From Bacillota bacterium (GTDB lineage Bacteria; Bacillota; Clostridia; Acetivibrionales; Acetivibrionaceae): 64,000 bases of DNA. The first letter of the stretch is position 1. Each line of letters opens with the position of its first letter. Positions 25,980 through 34,309 of the stretch are shown here, piece by piece. The translations under genes were made by a program, and so were the position numbers. The stretch spans positions 124,001 through 188,000 of the forward strand of contig JAEWSG010000225.1 of NCBI GenBank assembly GCA_023398495.1. The letters are read 5' to 3'. Below the pieces are notes generated by a model. It ran no database searches, was not told the origin of the DNA, and worked only from the letters and a program-made list of their open reading frames with translations.

Positions 25980-26867
25980 ATGGACTACAAGGGATACAAT
26001 GTAAGTCAGGATGGAAAAACTGTTATTGTTAGTAATATTAAGGATTTTAATCCTGTGCATACTTTTGAGTGCGGGCAGTGTTTTCGATGGGTCAGTCAGG
26101 ATGACGGAAGCTATACAGGTGTTGCAAGGGGCAGAGTGTTGAATGTAAAAGTTGAAGATGGTGTGCTGATTCTCAAGAACACTGACCTCGATGATTTTAA
26201 GAATATCTGGTTTGATTATTTTGATCTTGGTCGGGACTATGGCAAAGTAAAGGAAGCTGTGATGAAGGATGATACAATGAAGGAAGCTGTGGCCTTCGGA
26301 TGGGGAATTCGTTTGTTGAAACAGGATATATGGGAAACGCTGATATCATTTATTATTTCTGCTAATAACAGAATACCCAGGATTATGAAGACTGTAGGAG
26401 TAATATCAAAGATATATGGTGGTAAACTGGAAATGGACGGCAAGTACTACTATTCCTTTCCGGGTGTGGAAAAGCTAATACAATCATCTCTTGAAGAACT
26501 TGAGGTTTGTAAGGGAGGCTTCAGGTGTAAATATATCCTGAATTCTTCAAACATGCTTGAAAAAGGAGAGATCAATTTGGGTAAAATACACCTTATGGAT
26601 ACGGATAGGGCAAGAGAAGAATTAATGAAATTTCCCGGTGTAGGGCCAAAAGTTGCTGACTGCGTGCTGCTTTACAGTGGTACAAAATATGATGTATTTC
26701 CAACAGATGTATGGGTTAAGAGAGTGATGGAAGAACTATATTTTAAGAGAGAAACAAGCCTTAACGAAATACAGAAATTTGCAGCCGGATATTTCGGAAA
26801 TTTTGCAGGTTTTGCACAGCAATACCTTTTTTATTTTGCTCGAGAAAACAGGATAGGGACTAGATAG
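25980..26867 (+). CDS. 8-oxoguanine DNA glycosylase (OGG1-like)
   Basis: 295 residues, a bifunctional HhH-GPD glycosylase/AP lyase. HTFECGQCFRW is the conserved N-terminal OGG motif. The helix-hairpin-helix and catalytic Lys are in FPGVGPKVADCVLLYS (Lys of GPKVADC), and the catalytic Asp is in FPTDVWVKRVM. It removes 8-oxoG paired with C. Together with the Mug-type protein and dUTPase it shows a good base-repair set in the window. Confidence 0.9.
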   Translation: MDYKGYNVSQDGKTVIVSNIKDFNPVHTFECGQCFRWVSQDDGSYTGVARGRVLNVKVEDGVLILKNTDLDDFKNIWFDYFDLGRDYGKVKEAVMKDDTMKEAVAFGWGIRLLKQDIWETLISFIISANNRIPRIMKTVGVISKIYGGKLEMDGKYYYSFPGVEKLIQSSLEELEVCKGGFRCKYILNSSNMLEKGEINLGKIHLMDTDRAREELMKFPGVGPKVADCVLLYSGTKYDVFPTDVWVKRVMEELYFKRETSLNEIQKFAAGYFGNFAGFAQQYLFYFARENRIGTR

Positions 26868-27089
26868 TTGATATATATAGTAATACATAGAAAATATTCC
26901 CTTGGGTAAAAAAGTTAATAAATCTTGAAATGCTTGAATTTAAAGGGTTAAAATTCTAAGCCAAAAAGAAAATTAGATTTTTTGAGAATAATAGAGTTTG
27001 ATAAAAATATACGTGATTTAACGACTTTAAAAGTATATTGTATTGTTTGTTTTATGAGCTTGTATAATGTTATAATAATTTTGAACGAA

Positions 27090-27305
27090 ACGAGTTAATG
27101 TTAGCCTGAGGTGTTCGAAATAGCCTATAATTTTGAACCTACATTAGACGTAAGGGAGTTCGGAGTTTGAAATCAAGATGTCAGGCCCCAAGCTAATTCC
27201 GACACATACCAAAAGGTGTGTGCAACGGCAGGGGAAGGCAGAGGTTCTCAGCAGGACACCCACCTAGCCTGGGCTAGGTGTCGAAATATAGGGGAAACGG
27301 CATTT
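27090..27305 (+). ncRNA. ssrS: Structured RNA, candidate 6S RNA
   Basis: No frame of value. CCTGAGGTGTTCG (27105-27117) is like the 5' closing-stem start of 6S RNA. GGTGTTC pairs with GGACACC (27254-27260). A long irregular hairpin in between ends in CACATACC-AAAA-GGTGTGTG (27203-27222), with GGCCCC/GGGG below it. CACCTAGC-CTGG-GCTAGGTG (27261-27280) is a further hairpin. A terminator follows at 27324. Length and shape fit 6S RNA, which binds RNA polymerase holoenzyme, but the bubble could not be checked against a covariance model. Confidence 0.5.
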
Positions 27306-27323
27306 TGGGTATTAAATATAAAA

Positions 27324-27357
27324 TATGAAGGCTCCGGAATTATCCGAAGCCTTCATA
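27324..27357. terminator. Terminator after the structured RNA
   Basis: TATGAAGGCT pairs with AGCCTTCATA, with inner CGG/CCG, followed by TTTTATTTATTT. It also faces the convergent holin-like gene. Confidence 0.8.
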
Positions 27358-27376
27358 TTTTATTTATTTCTATATA

Positions 27377-27742
27377 TTACATTGCTCTTCCAGGTATTAT
27401 TGCGTCAATAATTCCATAAATTAATGCACCAATTATAGCACCTACAATAGAAACATCATATCCGGCAATGAAGAACTTGGTTACATATATTATTACTGCT
27501 GCAAGTATAAATCCGGAGATTCCCCTTCCAAATGGTGTGGCATTTACACCAAGAAGTTTTAATGCAAAATAATCGAGAGCAGCAAGTGCTATTGAGGCAA
27601 AAAGCAACGGCCAGATTCCGTTAATTGTAAAACCTGGAGTGAGTGCAGCGGTAATACCTAAAACGATAGCACCTACTACAAGCCTTATTACAAAATGCGT
27701 TATATTAAAACCTTCTGCTCTTGCATTATAATGATTAGCCAT
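27377..27742 (-). CDS. Phage-holin-family-4-like membrane protein (YvlD type)
   Basis: 121 residues from ATG 27742 with AAAGGATG upstream. Four hydrophobic segments (FVIRLVVGAIVLGITAAL; LLFASIALAALDYFAL; SGFILAAVIIYVTKFF; IVGAIIGALIYGIIDAIIPG) match the small four-helix family annotated as phage holin family protein, most members of which are chromosomal and not phage genes. No phage genes are nearby. Confidence 0.75.
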   Translation of the reverse strand: MANHYNARAEGFNITHFVIRLVVGAIVLGITAALTPGFTINGIWPLLFASIALAALDYFALKLLGVNATPFGRGISGFILAAVIIYVTKFFIAGYDVSIVGAIIGALIYGIIDAIIPGRAM

Positions 27743-27979
27743 TATATCACATCCTTTCGTTAGCATTTACATCATAAAAAACTTAATCACTAATATTATT
27801 TATAATTATTAGTTTTTTATTCAATTGTAATACTTGATTCGTTCCTTAACAAGTATAAAATGTATAAAATTACATATAAAATATATGAAATAGCGTTTTA
27901 AGGAATAAGATTAGAAACGATTAGAACTTATTATATTTACTTTGTGAACTAAATTTGGTAAAATGGTAAAAATATCTTT

Positions 27980-28222
27980 AACGATGATGATTGAGTAGAG
28001 TAATCTGGCTACCCTTAAAGAGAGGAGATGTCGATGGCTGAAAACAGCTCTAGGGCAATGGGCAGATGAAGTGCACTTATGAATCGGAAATTTGAAAACG
28101 TTGTATAAGACGCCGTAGACTTTCCCGGAGACGCTCCGTTATGCAGCACAAGATGGTTTTTCCAATTAGAGTGGAACCGCGTGTTAATCCTCGCCTCTAT
28201 ATTTTTTAAGGCGAGGTTTTAT
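27980..28222 (+). promoter_or_regulatory. T-box leader, cysteine type
   Basis: The T-box core AGAGTGGAACCGCG is at 28168-28181 and the intrinsic terminator CCTCGCC/GGCGAGG-TTTT at 28189-28220. In Stem I, TGC at 28072-28074 (in GAAGTGCACTT) is the probable specifier, which is a Cys codon. The two genes downstream are cysE and cysS, in agreement. Uncharged tRNA-Cys would stabilise the antiterminator. Confidence 0.93.
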
Positions 28223-28321
28223 TTGTTTGAGAAGAATAGTATATACTTAGGTATAGACTTATAGAAATAAGCACATGAGGGGAAATATAATCATAATCTT
28301 ATTTGGACAGGGGTGTTGAAA

Positions 28322-29059
28322 ATGTTTAAACAGATGCTGGAAGACGCAAGATTTATAGCACAAAGAGATCCGGCAGCAAAAAGTTCATTGGAAGTAGTTT
28401 TGCTGTATCCTGGATTTCACGCAGTTTGTTTTTATCGTTTGTCCCATTGGTTTTATAAACACAGAATATTTTTTGTTGCCCGAATGATTTCCCAGATTGC
28501 TCGGTTTCTTACTGGAGTTGAAATTCACCCGGGTGCAGTAATTGGAAGAGGTCTTTTTATAGACCATGGTATGGGGATTGTCATTGGAGAGACTGCTGAA
28601 ATAGGCGATAACTGTACAATATATCACAATGTTACACTTGGTGGTACAGGGAAGGATACAGGTAAGAGGCATCCTACGGTAGGTAATAATGTTTTAATAA
28701 GTGCAGGTGCAAAGATACTTGGTCCCTTCAAGGTTGGAGATAATTCAAGAATTGGTGCAAATGCAGTGGTTTTAAATGAGGTGGAACCTAATACGACAGT
28801 GGTTGGAGTTCCCGGAAGAGCGGTAAGAAGGGGAGAGAGGAAGCTCAGCCCGTCTATTGAACTCGATCAGGTACATATTCCCGACCCTGTTGCACAGGAG
28901 TTATGCAAGATACTATACAGAATTGATAATCTGGAAAACCTTGTTTCAAAAGAACATGATATAAAACTTGACGATAGAGTGAAACTAATGCCTCGGAATA
29001 TTTTCGAGCAGGAGTGCAAAAAAAATTTTAAGGAAGGCGATAGTAATGAAAATTTATAA
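28322..29059 (+). CDS. cysE: Serine O-acetyltransferase
   Basis: 245 residues from ATG 28322 with AGGGGTG upstream. A left-handed beta-helix (hexapeptide) enzyme that acetylates L-serine with acetyl-CoA in the first committed step of cysteine synthesis. FIDHGMGIVIGETAEIGDNC followed by YHNVTLGGTG gives the active-site His and Asp and the CoA-binding coil. Under T-box control together with cysS, and overlapping it by 14 bases. Confidence 0.96.
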   Translation: MFKQMLEDARFIAQRDPAAKSSLEVVLLYPGFHAVCFYRLSHWFYKHRIFFVARMISQIARFLTGVEIHPGAVIGRGLFIDHGMGIVIGETAEIGDNCTIYHNVTLGGTGKDTGKRHPTVGNNVLISAGAKILGPFKVGDNSRIGANAVVLNEVEPNTTVVGVPGRAVRRGERKLSPSIELDQVHIPDPVAQELCKILYRIDNLENLVSKEHDIKLDDRVKLMPRNIFEQECKKNFKEGDSNENL

Positions 29060-30449
29060 CACATTGACAAGAAAAAAGGAAGAATTTATTCCTATTAATG
29101 AGAATGAGGTCAGGATGTATTCCTGCGGACCTACTGTATACAACTATTTCCACATTGGAAATGCCAGGCCGTTTATTATATTCGACACGGTAAGGAGATA
29201 CCTTGAGTACAGGGGGTATAAAGTAAATTTTGTTCAGAATTTTACCGACATTGACGACAAAATGATTAAGAGAGCTAATGAGGAAGGTATTACCGTTAAA
29301 GAACTTGCAGAAAGATTTATAAACGAATATTTTATTGATGCGAAAGGTCTTGGAATTGACAAAGCCACAGTCCATCCAAAGGCAACAGAAAACATTGATG
29401 CCATTATCGATCTGATAAAAAAGCTTGAGGATAATGGGTTTGCATATAACGTGAAGGGTGATGTATACTTCAGTACTAAGAAGTTTATGGAGTATGGCAA
29501 ACTTTCACACCAGTCTTTAGATGACCTTGACCTTGGTTCAAGAATAGATGTAGATGATAGGAAGCAGGAACCCATGGATTTTGCTGTATGGAAGGCACAA
29601 AAACCCGGTGAACCGGCATGGGATAGCCCATGGGGCAAGGGAAGACCTGGATGGCATATAGAGTGCTCTGCTATGGCTAATAAATACCTTGGAGAAACAA
29701 TAGACATTCATAGTGGAGGACAGGATCTTGTGTTTCCGCACCACGAAAATGAGATAGCACAAAGCGAAGCTGCCAATGGTAAGCCCTTTGCAAGGTATTG
29801 GATGCACAATGGATTTATTAATGTAAACAATGAAAAAATGTCAAAATCCGCTGGGAACTTTTTTACCGTAAGGGATATTGCAGAAAAGTTTGATTATGAG
29901 ATAATCAGGTTCTTTATGCTTTCAGCTCATTACAGAAGCCCTATAAACTTCAGTGCAGATCTTCTGGAGCAGGCACAAAATGCTCTCGGGAGGATATATA
30001 ACTGCCTTGATAATCTGTTGTACCTTGGTGAACATGCTCAGTTAAAAGTAATAACAGATGAAGAGAAGGTATTACAGAGCAGGCTTTTAGATATAAAAGG
30101 CAAGTTTATTGAAGGAATGGATGACGACCTCAATACTGCAGACGCCATTGCAGCAATATTTGATATGGTAAAGGAAGTAAACTCCAATATTACTGCAAGC
30201 TCGAACTCTTCAAAGGAGATAATTGAATTCTCTCATTCATTGATAAAAGAGCTGGGAGGAGTCTTGGGAATAGGGCAAAAACAGAAAGAAAATAATCTTG
30301 ATAGTGAGATAGAGGAGCTAATAAACCAGAGACAGCAGGCAAGAAAGGATAAGAACTGGAAACTCTCTGATGAGATAAGGGATAAGCTCAAAGAGATGGG
30401 CATAGTGCTTGAAGATACACCTCAGGGAGTTAAATGGAAAAGGGTATAA
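29046..30449 (+). CDS. cysS: Cysteinyl-tRNA synthetase
   Basis: 467 residues, class I. YSCGPTVYNYFHIGNARPF contains a zinc Cys and the HIGH-type motif (FHIGNA), the Zn ligands continue with ECSAMA and HHENE, and KMSKSAGNF is the KMSKS loop. The DALR-like C-terminal helix bundle follows. Starts inside cysE in another frame, so translational coupling is likely. Confidence 0.97.
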   Translation: MKIYNTLTRKKEEFIPINENEVRMYSCGPTVYNYFHIGNARPFIIFDTVRRYLEYRGYKVNFVQNFTDIDDKMIKRANEEGITVKELAERFINEYFIDAKGLGIDKATVHPKATENIDAIIDLIKKLEDNGFAYNVKGDVYFSTKKFMEYGKLSHQSLDDLDLGSRIDVDDRKQEPMDFAVWKAQKPGEPAWDSPWGKGRPGWHIECSAMANKYLGETIDIHSGGQDLVFPHHENEIAQSEAANGKPFARYWMHNGFINVNNEKMSKSAGNFFTVRDIAEKFDYEIIRFFMLSAHYRSPINFSADLLEQAQNALGRIYNCLDNLLYLGEHAQLKVITDEEKVLQSRLLDIKGKFIEGMDDDLNTADAIAAIFDMVKEVNSNITASSNSSKEIIEFSHSLIKELGGVLGIGQKQKENNLDSEIEELINQRQQARKDKNWKLSDEIRDKLKEMGIVLEDTPQGVKWKRV

Positions 30450-30621
30450 AAAAATTACTCATTAGTGGGTTAACAGTGTTAAAGGGCTATAATAATATTT
30501 ACTTGTTAAAATCGGTAGTATATAATACAAAATGTCGGTTTAATTGCAGTAACATTGCCCATAGCTCTTGTTGTCTGTAATAAAATGGAACTTATAAAAA
30601 TTTTGGTTCAAGGAATATTAT

Positions 30622-31041
30622 ATGAATGATATATATGGCAAGATTGTAGAACAATATAATTTTAGTGAAAATGAAGTAAACAATATAGCTCCTTTAGTGC
30701 TGGCATATATAGGTGATGCAGTATACGAGGTTTTTATACGCACGCTATTAATAAGTGAAGGCAACGTTCCTGTTCATAAACTCCATCAGCGTTCGATTAA
30801 TTTTGTAAAAGCAAAAGCACAGTCTGAAATTATACATAGGATAATGGAGAAGCTAAATCCGGATGAGCTTGATATTGTGAGAAGAGGCAGGAATGCAAAA
30901 TCGGGTACAATTCCTAAAAATGCTGATGTGACAGAATACAAATATGCTACTGGTTTTGAGTCGTTGATAGGGTATTTGTATTTGAAGAAAAGGAATGAAC
31001 GTTTGATGGAAGTTCTGAACATGGCTATTTTAGAGAACTGA
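30622..31041 (+). CDS. mrnC: Mini-ribonuclease III
   Basis: 139 residues with only the RNase III catalytic domain and no dsRNA-binding domain: APLVLAYIGDAVYEVFIR corresponds to the E-xx-G-D signature, and FESLIGYLYL holds the second acidic site. In B. subtilis Mini-III trims 23S rRNA ends. It sits in the same order, cysE-cysS-mrnC-rlmB, as in B. subtilis. Confidence 0.95.
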   Translation: MNDIYGKIVEQYNFSENEVNNIAPLVLAYIGDAVYEVFIRTLLISEGNVPVHKLHQRSINFVKAKAQSEIIHRIMEKLNPDELDIVRRGRNAKSGTIPKNADVTEYKYATGFESLIGYLYLKKRNERLMEVLNMAILEN

Positions 31042-31106
31042 TTTTTATTATATGGCAGTTATGATTACGAGATGCTGTAATACTATAAAAGAAAGAGTTG
31101 AATATA

Positions 31107-32171
31107 ATGGCAGAAAACAAAAGAAAATCTGATATTAAAAAGTCCGGGAAAAACAACGAAAGACCTTACGGAGCCAATCAAAAGTCTGGAAGAAACAATG
31201 TACGGACAGGCGGAAGGCCTGGAGGGTATAATGACAGACCGGCAAAGGAAAGTGGAAAGCCTGGAGGGCATAATGTCAGACCGACAAAGGAAAGTGGAAA
31301 GCCTGGAGGTCACAATGAGAGACCAGAAAAGGAAAGCCAAAAACCCGGAGGACAGAGTGGGAGATACGGGAGAAACACCACAAGATTTGAACGGCCCGAA
31401 AGAATGGATAATGCAGAGTTTGATAATGTAGATGAAGGGCTTGATAAGCTTGAGGGCAGGAACTCAGTGCTTGAAGCTATCAAATCAGATAGAACCATAA
31501 ATAAAATACTCGTGTCAAAAGGTGACAGAGAGGGTTCGATAAAACAGATAATTGCTCTGGCTAGAGAAAAGGGAATTATCGTACAGGAAACCGACAGAGT
31601 AAGTTTGGATAAAATCTCTACTACTCATTCACACCAAGGAGTAATTGCCTTTGTTGCCGTAAAGGATTATGTTGAAGTTGATGATATTTTGCAAATTGCT
31701 CAAGCAAAGGGAGAAGCACCATTTATAATATTGCTCGATGGAATTACCGATCCACATAATCTCGGCTCAATTCTCAGAACTGCAAATGCCGTTGGTGCAC
31801 ATGGAGTTGTTATACCGAAAAGAAGGGCAATAGGTCTTACAGCAGCAGTATCAAAAGCATCGGCCGGTGCAATTGAATATGTGCCGGTTGCCAGGGTAAC
31901 CAACATGGCTCAAACCATTGAATATCTGAAGGAACAGAATATTTGGATAGTCGGAACCGATCAGTCGGGTGAAAAATCCTTTTATGATATTGATTTGAAA
32001 GGACCCATAGCCCTTGTTATAGGAAGCGAAGGTGAGGGAATGGGAAAGCTTGTCGGCGAAAAATGCGATTTTGTTGTAAATCTGCCTATGAAAGGCCAGA
32101 TTTCATCACTCAACGCAGCTGTAGCAGGAGCAATAGTAATGTATGAAATATTAAAGCAACGGGACAAGTAA
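31107..32171 (+). CDS. rlmB: 23S rRNA 2'-O-methyltransferase RlmB with repeat-rich N-terminus
   Basis: 354 residues from ATG 31107. The C-terminal ~245 residues are a SpoU methyltransferase: substrate-binding domain from EGRNSVLEAIKSDRTI, then LDGITDPHNLGSILRTANAVG (motif 1), VIGSEGEGMGKLV (motif 2) and LPMKGQISSLNAAVAGAI (motif 3), which form the SAM-binding knot. It methylates G2251. The first ~100 residues are a basic, Gly/Arg/Lys-rich region with imperfect repeats of KESGKPGGHNVRP, absent from short orthologues, probably a disordered RNA-binding tail. Confidence 0.93.
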   Translation: MAENKRKSDIKKSGKNNERPYGANQKSGRNNVRTGGRPGGYNDRPAKESGKPGGHNVRPTKESGKPGGHNERPEKESQKPGGQSGRYGRNTTRFERPERMDNAEFDNVDEGLDKLEGRNSVLEAIKSDRTINKILVSKGDREGSIKQIIALAREKGIIVQETDRVSLDKISTTHSHQGVIAFVAVKDYVEVDDILQIAQAKGEAPFIILLDGITDPHNLGSILRTANAVGAHGVVIPKRRAIGLTAAVSKASAGAIEYVPVARVTNMAQTIEYLKEQNIWIVGTDQSGEKSFYDIDLKGPIALVIGSEGEGMGKLVGEKCDFVVNLPMKGQISSLNAAVAGAIVMYEILKQRDK

Positions 32172-32435
32172 GAAAAATGAGGCAGGAATGTTGATTAAAA
32201 AGAAGAAAAATTTAATATTTTTTAAATTAGGGGTACGAAAGAAACTCAATCTGCCGATATTTATATAGAAAGATATATTTATGAAGGGTGATTGAAGAAA
32301 CATAAAGGAATCTAAGGGATAAGCTTGACAGAGAGCAAAAGTAATTACGCCAATACTACAGTGACCAATTTTGGTCAAATTGGTGAAAACATGAAGAGAT
32401 GCGGCTTGTAAAGTAATGGGTTTATAAAAAATTAC

Positions 32436-32464
32436 TTGACATGGCTATATCTATAAAATATAAT
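32436..32464 (+). promoter_or_regulatory. Consensus SigA promoter for sigH
   Basis: TTGACA (32436-32441), 17 bases, TATAAT (32459-32464). Both hexamers are perfect. About 130 bases upstream of the sigH start. Confidence 0.8.
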
Positions 32465-32594
32465 GTTCATAGTTGTGCCTTATTTGTTGATTTACGATAC
32501 CTTTGACACTAAGGTATGGTAAATTTTATCCTCTATTCTTATAGCGTTTCTTCTCTATATTTGTAATTAAATTATGACAAGAGGGGGCATTATT

Positions 32595-33239
32595 TTGAAG
32601 TCAAATGCGCAGGTTGAGGTAGTTAGGTCTTTTAATACAATGCTTGATGAAGAGATAATAGATGAAACAAGAACCGGCGATTACAAGGCCCTCGAGTACC
32701 TGATCAACAAGTACAAAGGTTTTGTACGTGCAAAGGCGAGAACTTACTTCCTTATTGGAGCAGATAGAGAAGACATTATACAGGAAGGAATGATCGGACT
32801 TTATAAGGCTATAAGAGATTTCAGAGAGGACAAGCTTTCTTCTTTCCGTGCTTTTGCTGAACTATGTATAACAAGGCAGATTATAACTGCTATAAAGACA
32901 GCTACAAGGCAGAAACACATACCTTTAAATTCCTATATTTCATTAAACAAGCCAATTTTTGATGATGAATCGGATCGTACACTTATGGATATTATTAGTG
33001 AAGATACTATAAACGATCCGGAGGAAATGGTAATTAACAGGGAAGAATTTTCCGGTATTGAAGAAAAGATGGGTGAAATCCTTAGTGGACTTGAATGTGA
33101 GGTTTTGGGTCTGTATCTTGAAGGCAAATCCTATCAGGAAATAGCTGTTGATCTGGACAGGCATGTAAAATCTATTGACAATGCGTTGCAACGAGTAAAA
33201 CGCAAATTGGAGAAATATCTGGAAGAAACTAAGCAATAA
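32595..33239 (+). CDS. sigH: RNA polymerase sigma-H factor
   Basis: 214 residues from the TTG at 32595, six bases after AGAGGGGGC; the ATG at 32574 has no good site and lies before it. Region 2 shows DREDIIQEGMIGLYKAIRDF; TRQKHIPLNSYISLNKPI links to region 4, EVLGLYLEGKSYQEIAVDLD. It matches Spo0H, which drives early sporulation and stationary-phase genes. It has a consensus SigA promoter and its own terminator. Confidence 0.95.
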   Translation: MKSNAQVEVVRSFNTMLDEEIIDETRTGDYKALEYLINKYKGFVRAKARTYFLIGADREDIIQEGMIGLYKAIRDFREDKLSSFRAFAELCITRQIITAIKTATRQKHIPLNSYISLNKPIFDDESDRTLMDIISEDTINDPEEMVINREEFSGIEEKMGEILSGLECEVLGLYLEGKSYQEIAVDLDRHVKSIDNALQRVKRKLEKYLEETKQ

Positions 33240-33251
33240 TTTGAATAAATC

Positions 33252-33300
33252 AAAGAATTACCACTGGACTATTTTCGGTTTTAGTGGTATAATTCTTTTT
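33252..33300 (+). terminator. Terminator after sigH
   Basis: AAAGAATTACCACT pairs with AGTGGTATAATTCTTT, followed by T residues. Confidence 0.8.
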
Positions 33301-33315
33301 GCTTCGAAATTGTAG

Positions 33316-33389
33316 GCGGGTGTAATTCAATGGTAGAATATCAGCTTCCCAAGCTGACTGCGTGGGTTCGATTCCCATCACCCGCTCCA
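33316..33389 (+). tRNA. tRNA-Gly (anticodon CCC)
   Basis: Acceptor GCGGGTG pairs with CACCCGC; D arm ATTC..GAAT; anticodon stem TCAGC/GCTGA around TTCCCAA, anticodon CCC; T arm TGGG-TTCGATT-CCCA; ends TCCA with encoded CCA. Confidence 0.93.
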
Positions 33390-33404
33390 CGAAATTTAAT
33401 ACAT

Positions 33405-33480
33405 GCCCTCATAGCTCAGTCGGCAGAGCGCATCCATGGTAAGGATGAGGTCATCGGTTCGATTCCGATTGAGGGCTCCA
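33405..33480 (+). tRNA. tRNA-Thr (anticodon GGT), integration target
   Basis: Acceptor GCCCTCA pairs with TGAGGGC; D arm GCTC..GAGC; anticodon stem CATCC/GGATG around ATGGTAA, anticodon GGT; T arm ATCGG-TTCGATT-CCGAT; ends TCCA with encoded CCA. Its 3' 50 bases recur at three places downstream, the mark of site-specific integration at a tRNA 3' end. Confidence 0.95.
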
Positions 33481-33752
33481 GTGATAAGACCCTTGAGACG
33501 TTGATTAGTCAGTGTTTCGAGGGTTTTTGTTTGCCCTTTTGTGTTATCTCAATTGATGTAAAATTTACAGTTATTGGTGGCCTAGACAATTTTTTTATGT
33601 GCGAAGTTTGAGTTATATATAAAAAAATATGAAAAAAAATTATAATAAGTTGTTACATTTTTTAATTTTCATATGTATTAATTAATAGATAAAACAAAGA
33701 CTTACTAAATTATAGTCAATTGTATAATGAAGGTATTTGGAGGTATAGTTAA

Positions 33753-34307
33753 TTGGATAATGACAATATATTGGTAACAAATATACTTAACGGCAATATT
33801 GATTCGTTTTCAATACTAGTATCTAAGTATGAAAATCGATTATTTAACTTTTTACTCCGTTTGACCTCATCTAGAGAAGACTCTGAGGAAATTCTGCAAG
33901 AAGTTTTTATAAGAGTTTATAATTATCTATACAGATATGATAGCAAGTGGCAGTTCTGTAGTTGGATGTATAGCATAGCCGTCAATTCTTTTAAGGACTT
34001 TTATAAGAAGAAAAAGAGAAGAATCACTGAATATTATGACTATACATTTGATTATATAGTAGATTCATTCTCGCCTATAGAAGATGCTTACGAAACTAAA
34101 GAACTTTATGATGAGGTTGTAAAGCTAATTAATCAGTTGAAAGAGGAACAAAGGGCAGCACTTATACTTAAACATATTCAGGGCTTTTCATACAGTGAAA
34201 TAGCAAGAATACTAGGGATGTCCCCAGATAATGCACGAATGATGGTGTTTAGGGCAAGGCAAACCATCAGTTATGGATTTTTAAAAAATATAAAGAGAGG
34301 TGTATAG
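33753..34307 (+). CDS. ECF sigma factor
   Basis: 184 residues from a TTG with TTTGGAGGTAT upstream. Region 2: FNFLLRLTSSREDSEEILQE with VFIRVYNYLYRYD; region 4: HIQGFSYSEIARILGMSPDN followed by ARMMVFRAR. No other domain. It lies two bases before a gene for a zinc-finger anti-sigma protein, the usual arrangement. It is the first gene after the tRNA-Thr and may be island cargo. Confidence 0.92.
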   Translation: MDNDNILVTNILNGNIDSFSILVSKYENRLFNFLLRLTSSREDSEEILQEVFIRVYNYLYRYDSKWQFCSWMYSIAVNSFKDFYKKKKRRITEYYDYTFDYIVDSFSPIEDAYETKELYDEVVKLINQLKEEQRAALILKHIQGFSYSEIARILGMSPDNARMMVFRARQTISYGFLKNIKRGV

Positions 34308-34309
34308 AA

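Noticed and set aside
27090..27305. RNase P RNA, SRP RNA or tmRNA at the structured locus
   Set aside because: The GAGGAAAGTC core of RNase P, the GGAAGCAGC tetraloop region of SRP and the Ala acceptor of tmRNA are absent.
27216..27419. 67-codon frame
   Set aside because: Overlaps the structured RNA and its terminator and has no start site.
27377..27742. Prophage signal from a holin-family protein
   Set aside because: The four-helix family is mostly chromosomal, and there are no lysis, head or tail genes nearby.
29234..29707. 157-codon frame on the minus strand
   Set aside because: Lies wholly within cysS; codon use and lack of a ribosome site show that it is a shadow frame.
33330..33611. 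93-codon frame over the tRNA genes
   Set aside because: It reads through both tRNAs and their spacer, and is not a gene.
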